Source: Bacteroidota bacterium (GTDB lineage Bacteria > Bacteroidota > Bacteroidia > Chitinophagales > Chitinophagaceae). Taken from it: a DNA stretch of 23,101 nucleotides. The stretch's first letter is position 1. The number at the start of each line of letters is the position of its first letter. A program made the translations under genes and the position numbers. The DNA lies in the NCBI GenBank assembly GCA_023422565.1, contig JAFAGR010000073.1, positions 1 through 23,101 of the forward strand, read 5' to 3'. The notes beneath the pieces were generated by a model. It saw only the letters and a list, made by a program, of their open reading frames with translations, searched no databases and was not told the origin of the DNA. Of the stretch, positions 1 through 8,089 are shown in pieces.

Positions 1-159
1 TCGTAATACCAATCACGACCGGTGTTACCCGAAAAGGAGCAGGAAGTACAAAAATCAGGGAAGTTGAGAAACTTCATTCTTCCAAACGCTGAAATTAACC
101 CCGATCGCTTCCGAGTTTTTTCGTGCAAAATTTAAGGAAAACTACCAACTACGAACTAA
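1..159. other. Left-edge stretch without a confident gene
   Basis: No gene can be assigned with confidence. On the minus strand an ATG at 77, preceded by a GGAAGA Shine-Dalgarno-like run, opens 25 codons that run off the window and include a CxxC pair (FCTSC). It could be the start of a gene co-oriented with the neighbour at 160-831. On the plus strand a frame from base 3 stays open to a TGA at 90-92 and could be the tail of a gene entering from the left. The two readings overlap, so at most one is real, and the sequence inside the window cannot decide. Confidence 0.2.
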
Positions 160-831
160 CTACAACCCCGTAGCACCATCCCGCAACGCCTTTTTCTTTC
201 CGCTGTTCTTTTTCTCCCACTCAATCATCTCTGCGGTCTTCTCCGCTTTTTTTGGCTTATCCGATTGCGCGATGACCGGCTTCTCTTCCTTCGGCACCAC
301 AAGATTGTTTCGGTCATACTCTTCTGTTTTCACCAAACGGCCGGTGCCTTCTTCATAATATTTCCAGGTGCCATGTTTTACGCTGTAAGGCTCAGCTTTT
401 ACAATCTTAAAATCTACAACTTCATTACTCCCTGTACCGTATACAGGAATTGTATCGTATGGTTGATCCGGATTATAACCTCTCCAGTTCTCTTCGATCA
501 GCAATCCACCCAAAAAGGAAAAATATTGCTGAAGCCCGTCCTTACCGCCATGTATATAATGCTCTACGGCAATAAGGTCTCCCTCCTTGCTGTACTTTCT
601 CCAGTACCCGTGCTTTTGATCGTTCTTGTAAACACCTTCTTCATCATACCCGGGGTTACCGCGCAACTCAGGGTAAGTTGTCACCCACCTGCCTTGTTTC
701 AACCCCTTGCTATCTACCAGGTTCAAAGTGTCGCCCTCATGATTCAACTTGAATGATTTGGGTTGCGCGAAAGCAGAAGTGCTGAATGCAAGGAATAGAA
801 GCGCTACAATGGAAGCAAAAATTATTTTCAT
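160..831 (-). CDS. Secreted MORN-repeat-like (YwqK-type) protein
   Basis: This 223-residue protein starts with a clear signal peptide: a charged MKII start, a hydrophobic stretch to about residue 20, then an AFAQ cleavage region. The body repeats a loose pattern of G-x-W-x-x-Y ... G-x-L ... E-x-Y in several places (KQGRW, KHGYWRKY, KHGTWKYY, GRLVKTEEY). This resembles the MORN-like repeats of proteins annotated as the YwqK antitoxin family, which are common and poorly understood in Bacteroidota. The C-terminal 40 residues are Lys/Glu-rich and look disordered. It is probably periplasmic or surface exposed. A TAAATTTG box on the minus strand at 891-898 is a plausible promoter. No toxin partner is visible, so the antitoxin label should be read as a family name only. 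Confidence 0.75.
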   Translation of the reverse strand: MKIIFASIVALLFLAFSTSAFAQPKSFKLNHEGDTLNLVDSKGLKQGRWVTTYPELRGNPGYDEEGVYKNDQKHGYWRKYSKEGDLIAVEHYIHGGKDGLQQYFSFLGGLLIEENWRGYNPDQPYDTIPVYGTGSNEVVDFKIVKAEPYSVKHGTWKYYEEGTGRLVKTEEYDRNNLVVPKEEKPVIAQSDKPKKAEKTAEMIEWEKKNSGKKKALRDGATGL

Positions 832-890
832 CTTTACAGGATTATGGAGTCAGGCAGAAACTAACTTGGCTTCTGCTAAAAATTGTTGAT

Positions 891-898
891 CAAATTTA
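891..898 (-). promoter_or_regulatory. Putative -7 promoter box (TAAATTTG)
   Basis: Read on the minus strand this is TAAATTTG, a full match to the Bacteroidota -7 consensus TAnnTTTG. It lies about 60 bases upstream of the MORN-like gene's ATG at 831. No convincing -33 element (TTTG) was seen. Confidence 0.4.
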
Positions 899-935
899 CA
901 ATTTATCCCTTGTTGAAATTTGTTAATTTAACGCG

Positions 936-1316
936 ATGAAGGATTACAAGAAATATTATTTGCTGGCCGCCGAGCCCGAAATTGTTTACCAGGCTTTAAC
1001 TAACGCAGCAACTATTCAATTGTGGACCGGTGAACCCGCAGAAATGAGCACCGAACCGGGCAGTGAATTCTCTTTATGGAACGACAGCATCAGCGGCCGC
1101 AATATTGAATTTGAACCCGGGAAAAAGATTGTGCAGGAATGGTATTTTGGCGAACAGGAAGAACAGTCGATTGTTACCATAAAACTACATCCGCATAAGG
1201 CAGGCACCTCTGTTGAACTGCGGCATACAAATATTCCTGATGAAGATTATGAGAACATCACTTCGGGTTGGGAAGAAAATTATTTTGGCGCTCTTGAGGC
1301 ATTTTATGCGCACTAA
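936..1316 (+). CDS. SRPBCC/START-domain protein (AHSA1-like)
   Basis: This 126-residue protein has the layout of the Bet v 1-like SRPBCC fold, AHSA1 (Aha1 C-terminal-like) branch. There is an N-terminal strand followed by a helix with the typical 'pe.vy.alTna..i..WtG' pattern (residues 13-32). Central strands follow (EFSLWNDSISGRNIEF, KKIVQEWYF), then an 'SxVELrHTniPdedyenitsGWeenYf' C-terminal helix region. The W-x-x-(N)Y ending and overall length fit the family. Members bind small hydrophobic ligands or are of unknown role, and the specific ligand cannot be told here. The gene is divergent from the MORN-like gene and convergent with the FAH-family gene, 14 bases away. Confidence 0.85.
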   Translation: MKDYKKYYLLAAEPEIVYQALTNAATIQLWTGEPAEMSTEPGSEFSLWNDSISGRNIEFEPGKKIVQEWYFGEQEEQSIVTIKLHPHKAGTSVELRHTNIPDEDYENITSGWEENYFGALEAFYAH

Positions 1317-1330
1317 ATAAATTACTTGTT

Positions 1331-1942
1331 CTACTTAATTTCGAGGCTTAACAGGTTCTTGTCTTCAAGGAAAGCTTCAAGCTGATCGCCAACTACGCAC
1401 TCTCCCACTCCCGCCGGTGTACCGGTGAAAATAAGATCACCTATGTTAAGTGAGAAATAATTGGAAATATGCGAAATGATCGAATCAAAGGGAAAGGTCA
1501 TTTGCCCTGAATTGCCTTTCTGCACTTCCTCACCGTTTTTCAAAAGCTTGAAATTGATGTTGTTCCTTTTAATTTCAGGCGTGAGGTCAATGAATTTTCC
1601 TACGGCGGCGGAGTTATCAAAAGCTTTTGCTTTCTCCCACGGCAATCCTTTTGCTTTACATTCTTCCTGTATATCCCTGGCGGTGAAATCTATGCCCACC
1701 GTTACGCCATTGTAGTAATTAGCTGCATGCCTTTCCTGAATGTACTTCCCATTCTTACACACGCGAAGCACAAGCTCACATTCGTAATGGAGTTCGTTAG
1801 TAAATTCGGGATAATAAAAAGGAGTATGAACCTGGAGAAGGGCGCTCTTGGGCTTCATGAAAATAACCGGTTCATCAGGCATTTCGTTTGCCATCTCTTT
1901 CACATGATCCGCATAGTTTCGGCCGATACAAATAATCTTCAT
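1331..1942 (-). CDS. Fumarylacetoacetate hydrolase (FAH) family enzyme
   Basis: The protein is 203 residues from the ATG at 1942. An upstream in-frame extension to 2011 exists, but conserved family sequence starts at MKIICIGRNYADH, so 1942 is chosen. Family landmarks are IGRNYxDH near residue 6, the metal ligands in ECE (Glu54, Glu56), Asp85 in GIDFTARD, and IGDLIFTGTPAGVG near the C-terminus. The compact single-domain form resembles FAHD1-type acylpyruvase/oxaloacetate decarboxylases and 2-hydroxyhepta-2,4-diene-1,7-dioate isomerase-like proteins. The substrate cannot be fixed from sequence. It is probably the last gene of the aroK-ftsK-pth run, 83 bases after pth. A role in the 4-oxalocrotonate steps of the nearby tryptophan pathway is possible but unsupported by position. 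Confidence 0.88.
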   Translation of the reverse strand: MKIICIGRNYADHVKEMANEMPDEPVIFMKPKSALLQVHTPFYYPEFTNELHYECELVLRVCKNGKYIQERHAANYYNGVTVGIDFTARDIQEECKAKGLPWEKAKAFDNSAAVGKFIDLTPEIKRNNINFKLLKNGEEVQKGNSGQMTFPFDSIISHISNYFSLNIGDLIFTGTPAGVGECVVGDQLEAFLEDKNLLSLEIK

Positions 1943-2025
1943 TCGCAGCTTGGTTTTAAATTGGGTCTCGGGGCAAAGAGCGAAATTAAGAAAATCATAT
2001 AATAATTTCAATACACATTCAATTA

Positions 2026-2607
2026 TTATTCAACCCCGTACACCACGTTATTTACTAAACCCATGGTTTTGTCTATGCCAATGGCGGCGAAGTTTTCTAT
2101 TATTTCCACGCATTTTTCAATTTTTAACCTGACAAGGGCGATTTCCTCTTCGCGCCATTTGCCCAATACATAGTCAGATTGCATCCCTTTTGGAAATTGG
2201 TTTCCAATGCCAAAGCGCAGTTTCGGGTAAGTATCTGTGCCGAGGATCTGCTGAATATCTTTCAACCCATTGTGGCCCGCATCGCTCCCCGAAGGCCTCA
2301 AACGAAGTTTAGTCAGCGGCAGTGCGAGGTCATCTACAATAGTAAGCGTTCTTTCCAACGGCACCGATTCCTTCATCTCCCAATATTTAAATGCACGCCC
2401 GCTCAGGTTCATATAGGTTGTTGGGCAAATACACACAAATATCTTTCCCTTCCACTTCACCTCTGCCACATAGGCGAGACGGTCATTTTTAAAACTTCCC
2501 CCATGTTTATGCACGAAAGCATTCACTACATCAAAACCGATATTATGGCGTGTGCCCGCATATTCATTGCCCGGATTGCCGAGACCGACTATTAAAAATT
2601 TTGACAT
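2026..2607 (-). CDS. pth: Peptidyl-tRNA hydrolase
   Basis: This 193-residue cytosolic enzyme hydrolyses the ester bond of prematurely released peptidyl-tRNAs and so recycles tRNA. The N-terminal signature FLIVGLGNPGNEYAGTRHN carries Asn11 and the catalytic His21. Asn67 (TTYMNLSG), Asp92/Asp93 (VDDLALPL) and Asn113 (GHNGL) match the known E. coli Pth active-site set (N10, H20, N68, D93, N114) almost position for position. Length is normal for bacterial Pth. It lies 52 bases downstream of ftsK on the same strand. Confidence 0.97.
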   Translation of the reverse strand: MSKFLIVGLGNPGNEYAGTRHNIGFDVVNAFVHKHGGSFKNDRLAYVAEVKWKGKIFVCICPTTYMNLSGRAFKYWEMKESVPLERTLTIVDDLALPLTKLRLRPSGSDAGHNGLKDIQQILGTDTYPKLRFGIGNQFPKGMQSDYVLGKWREEEIALVRLKIEKCVEIIENFAAIGIDKTMGLVNNVVYGVE

Positions 2608-2659
2608 TATTAAATGCTAAAGGCTAAAGGGTGAAAGGTAAATGGAAACCGCGGTTAAA

Positions 2660-5158
2660 CTAAGCCATCTCGTCAAGAAATTGCTGAAGATCGGCCTCCG
2701 TTTTTATCAAAACATCGCGTGTTTTACTCCCCTGGTTCGGCCCTACAATACCTGCCGATTCAAGTTGATCCATCAGTCTGCCTGCACGGTTGTAGCCAAG
2801 TTTCATTCGTCTTTGTATGAGAGAGGTGCTTCCGCTTTGGTTCATTACAATTAACCGGGCTGCATCTTCAAACAAGGGATCCTTATCATTAAGATCAAAA
2901 TCCTTTGCATCCATGTCTTTCTCGTCCACATACTCAGGCAAAAGGAATGCATCCGGATAGCCGCGCTGGTCGCCGATGAAGTCCACGATCTTGTCCACCT
3001 CCGGCGTGTCAACAAATGCGCATTGCAAACGCACAACCTCTCCGTTATAACTTATGAGCATATCACCCTTACCGATCAATTGTTCTGCACCGCCGGTATC
3101 CAGAATTGTGCGACTGTCTATCTTGCTGCTAACCTTGAAGGCTATACGTGCAGGGAAGTTAGCTTTAATTGTACCCGTGATGATGTTTACGGAAGGCCGC
3201 TGAGTGGCAATGATCAGATGGATCCCAATAGCTCTTGCAAGCTGTGCAAGGCGCGCAATGGGCATCTCAACTTCTTTACCGGCCGTCATAATAAGGTCGG
3301 CAAATTCGTCAACCACTAATACGATAAAGGGTAGAAACTGGTGGCCTTTCTGCGGGTTAAGTTTACGCGCAGCAAACTTTTCATTGTACTCGCGTATGTT
3401 GCGGCAACCGGCCTCCTTCAAAAGGTCATAACGGTTATCCATCTCAATACACAAGGCATTTAGCGTATTGATTACCTTCTTGGTGTCGGTAATAATCGAG
3501 TCTTCTTCATTCGGCAGCTTGGCCAGGAAGTGTTTTTCAATGGCTTTATAAATGCTAAGCTCCACTTTCTTTGGATCAACCAAAACAAATTTCAGTTGCG
3601 AAGGATGCTTTTTATAAAGCAGTGAAACAAGAATGGCATTCAACCCGACAGATTTACCCTGCCCTGTAGCGCCGGCCATCAAAAGGTGCGGCATACTTGC
3701 CAGGTCAACAATGAAATTTTCATTATCGATCTTTTTTCCGATCGCTATTGGAAGAGAGAACTTACTGTTGGTAAATTTTTCCGCAGACAGTAAGGTCTTC
3801 ATGCTCACGATCGTTTTGCGGGCATTTGGCACTTCAATACCTATAGTGCCTTTTCCCGGAATCGGTGCAATGATCCGTATACCCAGGGCTGCAAGGCTCA
3901 GGGCTATGTCGTCTTCAAGGTTCTTAATCCGCGAAATTCTAACACCCGCTGCCGGAATGATCTCGTACAATGTAACCGTCGGGCCAACGGTAGCGGATAT
4001 ACGCTGAATATTGATGTCGTAATTCTTCAGCGTATTTATGATCTGGTTTTTGTTGTTCTCAAGTTCCGCCGGGTCCTGCACTATTTTTTCACTTCCGTGA
4101 TTTTCCAGGAGGTCAAGTGATGGATACTTGTAATCGCGCAGGTCAAGAATGGGATCGTAAGGTTCCAGCTGTGCTACCTTTTGAGCAGGCGTTTCTTCTG
4201 CCACCGGTTCTTCGGGCTTCGTTACAATCAACTCAAGGTCAGATTTTACGGGAATCGGCTCCGCTGTTTTTACCGGCAATTCCTTTGGCAGCTCTACCTC
4301 GGGCACTTCCATGGCTACCGGGGCGCGCTCCTGTATAGGCGTTTTCCTGGCGGGCTTTTTTTCCTCCTCTTTTTCATTAAGAGAAAACTCATGATTAAGA
4401 GAGGGCTCCAGATCGTTCTGTATATTAAGCGGTAAAGGCGCACCGTTCATTGCGTTACCTTTTACATTGAATGGCTCGTCTTCGGTTTCCTCTTCTTCTT
4501 CCAATTGTTCGTCTACCGGGTCAACAACAGGTGCAGCTTCTTGCTTTTTAGATGAGAAATTGAAAGATGGGTTGAATCGCCAGATGATATAAGACAAGCC
4601 GGCGACTGCAAGCATAAGGATAGTTCCGATCTTACCCACAGTTTTGAAAAGGTAGTCGCGGCAGATATTCCCAACGTGTCCGCCCCAGGGAAATTCACTG
4701 CCTTGCATGATCACCGAGGCCGCGATGCTGATCAGAGGAAGGCCGACAACAATGTATTTTACATTCCTTGAAACTGAAAAGATCTTCTTGCCCGCAAAAA
4801 GATTAACGCCTGCTACAAAGAAAAGGCTGCATAATAAATATGAAGCAAATCCAAATCCTTTGTAAATGAAAAAATGAGAGAGAAAGGCTCCGAAAGTGCC
4901 CATCAGGTTATCCACTTCGGTATCAGTACCTAAAAGCAGTCTCGCTCCTTCGCGAAAAACTTTGTCCTGATCTTCATCCCAGGTAAACAAATAAGACGTA
5001 AAAGCTACAAAGAACAGCAGGCCAAACAGGATGCAGATGCTTCCTGCAATTTTGTGGGTTCTTTCGTCTTTTAGCAAGGTCTTTACTTCGATCTCCTCTT
5101 CCTTCTCCTGCTTCAGCGGCTCGGGTTTAGGCGTCTTCGCTTTTGTTTTGGTGGCCAT
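2660..5158 (-). CDS. ftsK: DNA translocase FtsK/SpoIIIE
   Basis: This 832-residue protein starts at the ATG at 5158 (MATKTKAK). An in-frame extension to 5200 exists but would put a poor leader ahead of the lysine-rich start. N-terminal region: a charged stretch, then about four membrane segments (roughly residues 40-200) anchoring it at the division septum. A Glu/Pro/Lys-rich linker follows to about 330. The motor has a beta-type domain, then Walker A GATGQGKS near residue 494 and Walker B LVVDEFADL near 612. The last about 75 residues form the winged-helix gamma domain (RRMKLGYNRAGRLMDQLE), which in the family reads chromosome polarity sequences (KOPS). It pumps DNA to resolve chromosome dimers and clear the septum. 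DUF423 lies 51 bases upstream and pth 52 bases downstream. Confidence 0.97.
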   Translation of the reverse strand: MATKTKAKTPKPEPLKQEKEEEIEVKTLLKDERTHKIAGSICILFGLLFFVAFTSYLFTWDEDQDKVFREGARLLLGTDTEVDNLMGTFGAFLSHFFIYKGFGFASYLLCSLFFVAGVNLFAGKKIFSVSRNVKYIVVGLPLISIAASVIMQGSEFPWGGHVGNICRDYLFKTVGKIGTILMLAVAGLSYIIWRFNPSFNFSSKKQEAAPVVDPVDEQLEEEEETEDEPFNVKGNAMNGAPLPLNIQNDLEPSLNHEFSLNEKEEEKKPARKTPIQERAPVAMEVPEVELPKELPVKTAEPIPVKSDLELIVTKPEEPVAEETPAQKVAQLEPYDPILDLRDYKYPSLDLLENHGSEKIVQDPAELENNKNQIINTLKNYDINIQRISATVGPTVTLYEIIPAAGVRISRIKNLEDDIALSLAALGIRIIAPIPGKGTIGIEVPNARKTIVSMKTLLSAEKFTNSKFSLPIAIGKKIDNENFIVDLASMPHLLMAGATGQGKSVGLNAILVSLLYKKHPSQLKFVLVDPKKVELSIYKAIEKHFLAKLPNEEDSIITDTKKVINTLNALCIEMDNRYDLLKEAGCRNIREYNEKFAARKLNPQKGHQFLPFIVLVVDEFADLIMTAGKEVEMPIARLAQLARAIGIHLIIATQRPSVNIITGTIKANFPARIAFKVSSKIDSRTILDTGGAEQLIGKGDMLISYNGEVVRLQCAFVDTPEVDKIVDFIGDQRGYPDAFLLPEYVDEKDMDAKDFDLNDKDPLFEDAARLIVMNQSGSTSLIQRRMKLGYNRAGRLMDQLESAGIVGPNQGSKTRDVLIKTEADLQQFLDEMA

Positions 5159-5209
5159 TGGAAACAAAGATAATAAATAGTGTGGTGAACTGCACGCCAC
5201 GCGGGCTTC

Positions 5210-5608
5210 CTACAAAGTTTTTTGCTGCTTTATAAATGTATAAAAAAGGAGGCTCCAACCACAGAGAAATGCAACCCCGCCAAAAGGCGTAATGATTCCG
5301 AACCATTTATAACCGGGCACAACAAGGCTCTGGAGAATCGATAAGAAGTAAAGTGAGAATGAAAATAGTATAATGCCGGTGATAAAAAACCGTCCGGCCC
5401 ATTTCACTGTAGATACGGGAAAATATTTAAACAACAAACCGGTAAAGAGCAATGCCAGTGCATGATAGAACTGGTATCGTACGCCGGTTTCAAAAGTATC
5501 CATTGCCTTTATTGAAAGCAACCTTTCAAGTGCATGAGCGGCAAAAGCGCCAAACGCAACAGCAAGAAAACTAAATACGCTACCGGCCAGCAAAAATCCT
5601 CTATGCAT
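5210..5608 (-). CDS. DUF423 family small membrane protein
   Basis: This 132-residue integral membrane protein has four predicted hydrophobic segments (about residues 5-25, 47-62, 70-90 and 103-125). It carries the DUF423 hallmarks AFGAFAAHALE near the N-terminus, YQFYHALALL in the second segment, and a GGVAFLCGW-type last helix. The family (E. coli YgdD, Bacillus YwdK) is widespread and its molecular role is unknown. Its start overlaps the end of aroK by 8 bases, which supports translational coupling in the same transcript. Confidence 0.9.
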   Translation of the reverse strand: MHRGFLLAGSVFSFLAVAFGAFAAHALERLLSIKAMDTFETGVRYQFYHALALLFTGLLFKYFPVSTVKWAGRFFITGIILFSFSLYFLSILQSLVVPGYKWFGIITPFGGVAFLCGWSLLFYTFIKQQKTL

Positions 5609-6104
5609 CTTTCAATATTTGTTGAAGTGTGAATGTGCGCAATTCGTCAGCATTCAGTATGATCTGCGCCTGGTTGTAAAAAGGTTCGCGCTCGGCAAGT
5701 TTCTTCTCAATAAAAAACAACAACTCATTTTCATTCAAATTTTTCAAGAGGGGGCGAACCTCTCTTTCATCCCGGATCCTATCCCACAAAAATTTGGGGC
5801 TTGCACGCAGGTAAATCGTTTTGCCGCTTGCATTCATCCAGTTCATATTATCATGAAAGCATGGAGCACCTCCTCCGCAGGCCACAATGGTTCCGGGTTT
5901 CAGATCGAGCTGCCGCAACACCTTCGCCTCCACTTCCCGAAAATATTCCTCACCTTTTTTTTCAAACAGATCTACAATGGAAGTACCGGTATCTTCTGCG
6001 ATCTTTTCGTCAAGATCAACAAAAATATAGTCCGAAGCCTCTGCCCAAAGCCTTCCCCAATGTGTTTTACCACTGCCCATGAAACCGGTAAGAAATACGA
6101 CCAT
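5601..6104 (-). CDS. aroK: Shikimate kinase
   Basis: This 167-residue kinase phosphorylates the 3-hydroxyl of shikimate in the chorismate/aromatic amino-acid pathway. Walker A is GFMGSGKT (residues 7-14). DLDEKI places Asp30/Asp32, for Mg and shikimate binding, and EYFREVE has the substrate Arg56. ACGGGA (75-80) is the shikimate-contact glycine loop, and the EREVRPLL stretch near 117 is the lid with its catalytic arginine. Length matches AroK/AroL. It appears to head the minus-strand run through ftsK and pth. A TAAGTTTG box lies upstream at 6139-6146. Confidence 0.96.
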   Translation of the reverse strand: MVVFLTGFMGSGKTHWGRLWAEASDYIFVDLDEKIAEDTGTSIVDLFEKKGEEYFREVEAKVLRQLDLKPGTIVACGGGAPCFHDNMNWMNASGKTIYLRASPKFLWDRIRDEREVRPLLKNLNENELLFFIEKKLAEREPFYNQAQIILNADELRTFTLQQILKDA

Positions 6105-6138
6105 GCGTTACGTTTTCGTTTTATCTACGCGAATAAAA

Positions 6139-6146
6139 CAAACTTA
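6139..6146 (-). promoter_or_regulatory. Putative -7 promoter box (TAAGTTTG) of aroK operon
   Basis: On the minus strand this reads TAAGTTTG, a full match to the Bacteroidota TAnnTTTG -7 consensus. It ends 34 bases upstream of the aroK ATG. No clear -33 TTTG element is seen at the expected distance. Confidence 0.45.
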
Positions 6147-6180
6147 TGTGGAAATGAGAAGCCACTTTGAAAATTTAAGA

Positions 6181-6822
6181 TCAATTCTTCTTTTTAAAAT
6201 CCCCGCGTTTCCATGCCTTTATAAATTCGTTCCAGGCAAAGGGATTAAAAATGTTTTGGGGAGCAACCTGGCCTGAGTAGTAAAGTTTCCGGGCGTTCTG
6301 CCTCATATACTGGCTTGAGGCTTCCCGGCCGTCAGGAGGCAAACTTGCCATTAACATCCGCCTTTTCGCTTCATCGTTGTTGGCTCTCGCGATGGCGATA
6401 TCGTCGTCAGGAATTTTCGTATTCACAAAATCGCGATCGAATTGCTGACGGGAAATTCTTGGTTTGATGATGGTTGCGGGAAGATAAACAGTATCATTCA
6501 CCATCAACTGTATAATGCTATGCTGGTTACCTTTTAGATCAGAGGGAATAGTAACGGTTTTTGGTTTGAACCCGATACTGGTAAATTCCACTTCATCACC
6601 CTTAAAAACAACAATGCTGAAAACGCCGTTGTCGTTGGTGATCGTTCCCCGGTTTTGTCCCTTAACCATTACGCTGGCTCCCGGAATGCCAAGGAGGCTA
6701 TCTGCCGTCATTACCACACCATATAATTGTACAACAGAATCCTGGAATCTTTCAAACTGCGCATGCGAAACAGATGGAGAAAAAATGGCAAGTATAAAAA
6801 CGTATCGTAAAAATTTAAACAT
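6181..6822 (-). CDS. Secreted carboxypeptidase-regulatory-like domain protein
   Basis: This 213-residue protein begins with a signal peptide (MFKFLRYVFILAIF, cleavage near SHAQ). Residues about 33-115 form a CarboxypepD_reg-like beta-sandwich with the usual pattern 'G.V...DSLLGIPGASV.VKGQNRGTITNDNGVFSI ... F.SIGF.pktv'. This is the same module found at the N-terminus of SusC/TonB receptors, but here no receptor follows. The C-terminal half is charged (RRMLMAS, QYMRQNARKLYY, KAWKRGDFKKKN), with no family I recognise. It is probably a periplasmic or outer-membrane-associated structural protein. It is divergent from mrp, and a near-consensus TTCATTTG box lies at 6840-6847 on the minus strand. 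Confidence 0.8.
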   Translation of the reverse strand: MFKFLRYVFILAIFSPSVSHAQFERFQDSVVQLYGVVMTADSLLGIPGASVMVKGQNRGTITNDNGVFSIVVFKGDEVEFTSIGFKPKTVTIPSDLKGNQHSIIQLMVNDTVYLPATIIKPRISRQQFDRDFVNTKIPDDDIAIARANNDEAKRRMLMASLPPDGREASSQYMRQNARKLYYSGQVAPQNIFNPFAWNEFIKAWKRGDFKKKN

Positions 6823-6934
6823 TTGTCCTTCCGCTTTTGCAAATGAAGATAGGTTTTAAGCAACTGATCCGGCACTTTTTTACAATCGGAAGTAAACACC
6901 CGCTTCAATCGGACAAAGTACGGCCATCAACCAT

Positions 6935-6942
6935 TAATTTTG
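6935..6942 (+). promoter_or_regulatory. Putative -7 promoter box (TAATTTTG) of mrp operon
   Basis: TAATTTTG fits the Bacteroidota TAnnTTTG -7 consensus and ends 34 bases upstream of the mrp ATG. It sits in the 154-base divergent region between the secreted regulatory-domain gene and mrp. Confidence 0.4.
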
Positions 6943-6976
6943 CGGTGAAATTTGGTTTTTAACAAATAATTGAACG

Positions 6977-8071
6977 ATGAATAACGAGGAGATTTTACAG
7001 GCTCTCAGCCATGTGCAGGAGCCTGATCTGGGGAAAGATCTGGTGACTCTTGAAATGGTGAAAGACATTGTGATCAATGGCAACGATGTAAAATTCACGG
7101 TTATACTAACTACGCCTGCATGCCCTTTAAAAGACAGAATAAAAAACGAATGTATTGATGCGGTAAAAACTTACGTAAATAAAGATGCTATCGTTGAGGT
7201 GAATTTTACCAGCAACACTACAACAAACCGTACCGATCCTAAAAATGTACTCACCGGTGTTCGCAATATTATTGCTGTGGTAAGTGGAAAAGGAGGTGTG
7301 GGAAAAAGTACAGTATCAGCAAACCTCGCCCTTGCGCTTGCTGAAGGAGGCGCAAAGGTTGGATTAATGGATGCCGATATCTACGGGCCGAGTCAGCATA
7401 TTATGTTCGGAATCAGGGGCGAGAGGCCAATGATGAAAGATAATGGCGCAAAGGGGTTGATAGTACCAATTGAAAAGTTTGGTATTAAAGTGATGAGCAT
7501 TGGATTATTGGTTGATGAAAAGCAGGCGGTGGTTTGGAGAGGACCAATGGTGAGCAGTGCGATCCGTCAATTTGTTACGGATGTAGACTGGGGCGAACTT
7601 GATTATCTGATTCTTGATATGCCGCCGGGTACGGGAGACATACATCTAACGGTTGTACAAACGATTCCGGTTACAGGAGTGATTGTGGTAACCACTCCGC
7701 AATTGGTTGCACTTGCCGATGCAAAAAAAGGAATAGCCATGTTTTCGCAGGCGCAATTAAAAGTACCTGTTATAGGCCTTGTTGAAAACATGAGTTATTT
7801 TACGCCGGAAGAATTACCTGAGAATAAATATTACATCTTCGGAAAAGATGGTGGAAAGCAGCTTGCCGAGGATTTCGATATTCCTTTACTTGGTCAAATA
7901 CCCATCGTACAAAACATACGTGAAGGCGGTGATATCGGTATTCCGGTTATGGTAAGCGATGACGAAATCTCAAAAAACGCCTTTATTGATTTCGCCGGTA
8001 ACGCTGCAAGAGGGATTGCGATGCGGAACGCGCAAATACCTGCCACGGAGATCCAGGAAATTCTCGAATAA
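6977..8071 (+). CDS. mrp: Mrp/NBP35-type Fe-S carrier P-loop ATPase
   Basis: This 364-residue cytosolic protein belongs to the ApbC/Mrp family, which carries or transfers Fe-S clusters. Residues 1-85 form the MIP18/DUF59 domain (LVTLEMVKDI, TPACPLKDRI). The deviant Walker A SGKGGVGKS spans 103-111, with the MinD/ParA-type lysine. Further landmarks are DADIYGPSQ and the Walker B-like YLILDMPPGTGDIHL. Where ApbC-type proteins have a CxxC after 'ENMSYF', this protein reads TPEELPENKYYIFG with no cysteine, so the classical bridging cluster site is absent. To my knowledge that form is usual in Bacteroidota. It is followed after 18 bases by two DUF4230 genes, probably in one operon. Confidence 0.93.
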   Translation: MNNEEILQALSHVQEPDLGKDLVTLEMVKDIVINGNDVKFTVILTTPACPLKDRIKNECIDAVKTYVNKDAIVEVNFTSNTTTNRTDPKNVLTGVRNIIAVVSGKGGVGKSTVSANLALALAEGGAKVGLMDADIYGPSQHIMFGIRGERPMMKDNGAKGLIVPIEKFGIKVMSIGLLVDEKQAVVWRGPMVSSAIRQFVTDVDWGELDYLILDMPPGTGDIHLTVVQTIPVTGVIVVTTPQLVALADAKKGIAMFSQAQLKVPVIGLVENMSYFTPEELPENKYYIFGKDGGKQLAEDFDIPLLGQIPIVQNIREGGDIGIPVMVSDDEISKNAFIDFAGNAARGIAMRNAQIPATEIQEILE

Positions 8072-8089
8072 TTTCAAACAACTTTGTTG

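Noticed and set aside
265..756. 163-codon plus-strand frame opposite the MORN-like gene
   Set aside because: It is a shadow frame. The minus-strand reading has a signal peptide and repeated motifs, whereas this has neither a ribosome site nor a recognisable domain.
1943..2011. 23-residue extension of the FAH-family protein
   Set aside because: Conserved sequence begins at MKIICIGRNY. The extension is AT-rich, lies in the pth-FAH gap and has no family counterpart.
6711..6908. 65-codon minus-strand frame upstream of the secreted regulatory-domain gene
   Set aside because: It overlaps the signal-peptide region of the real gene in another frame and would cover its promoter.
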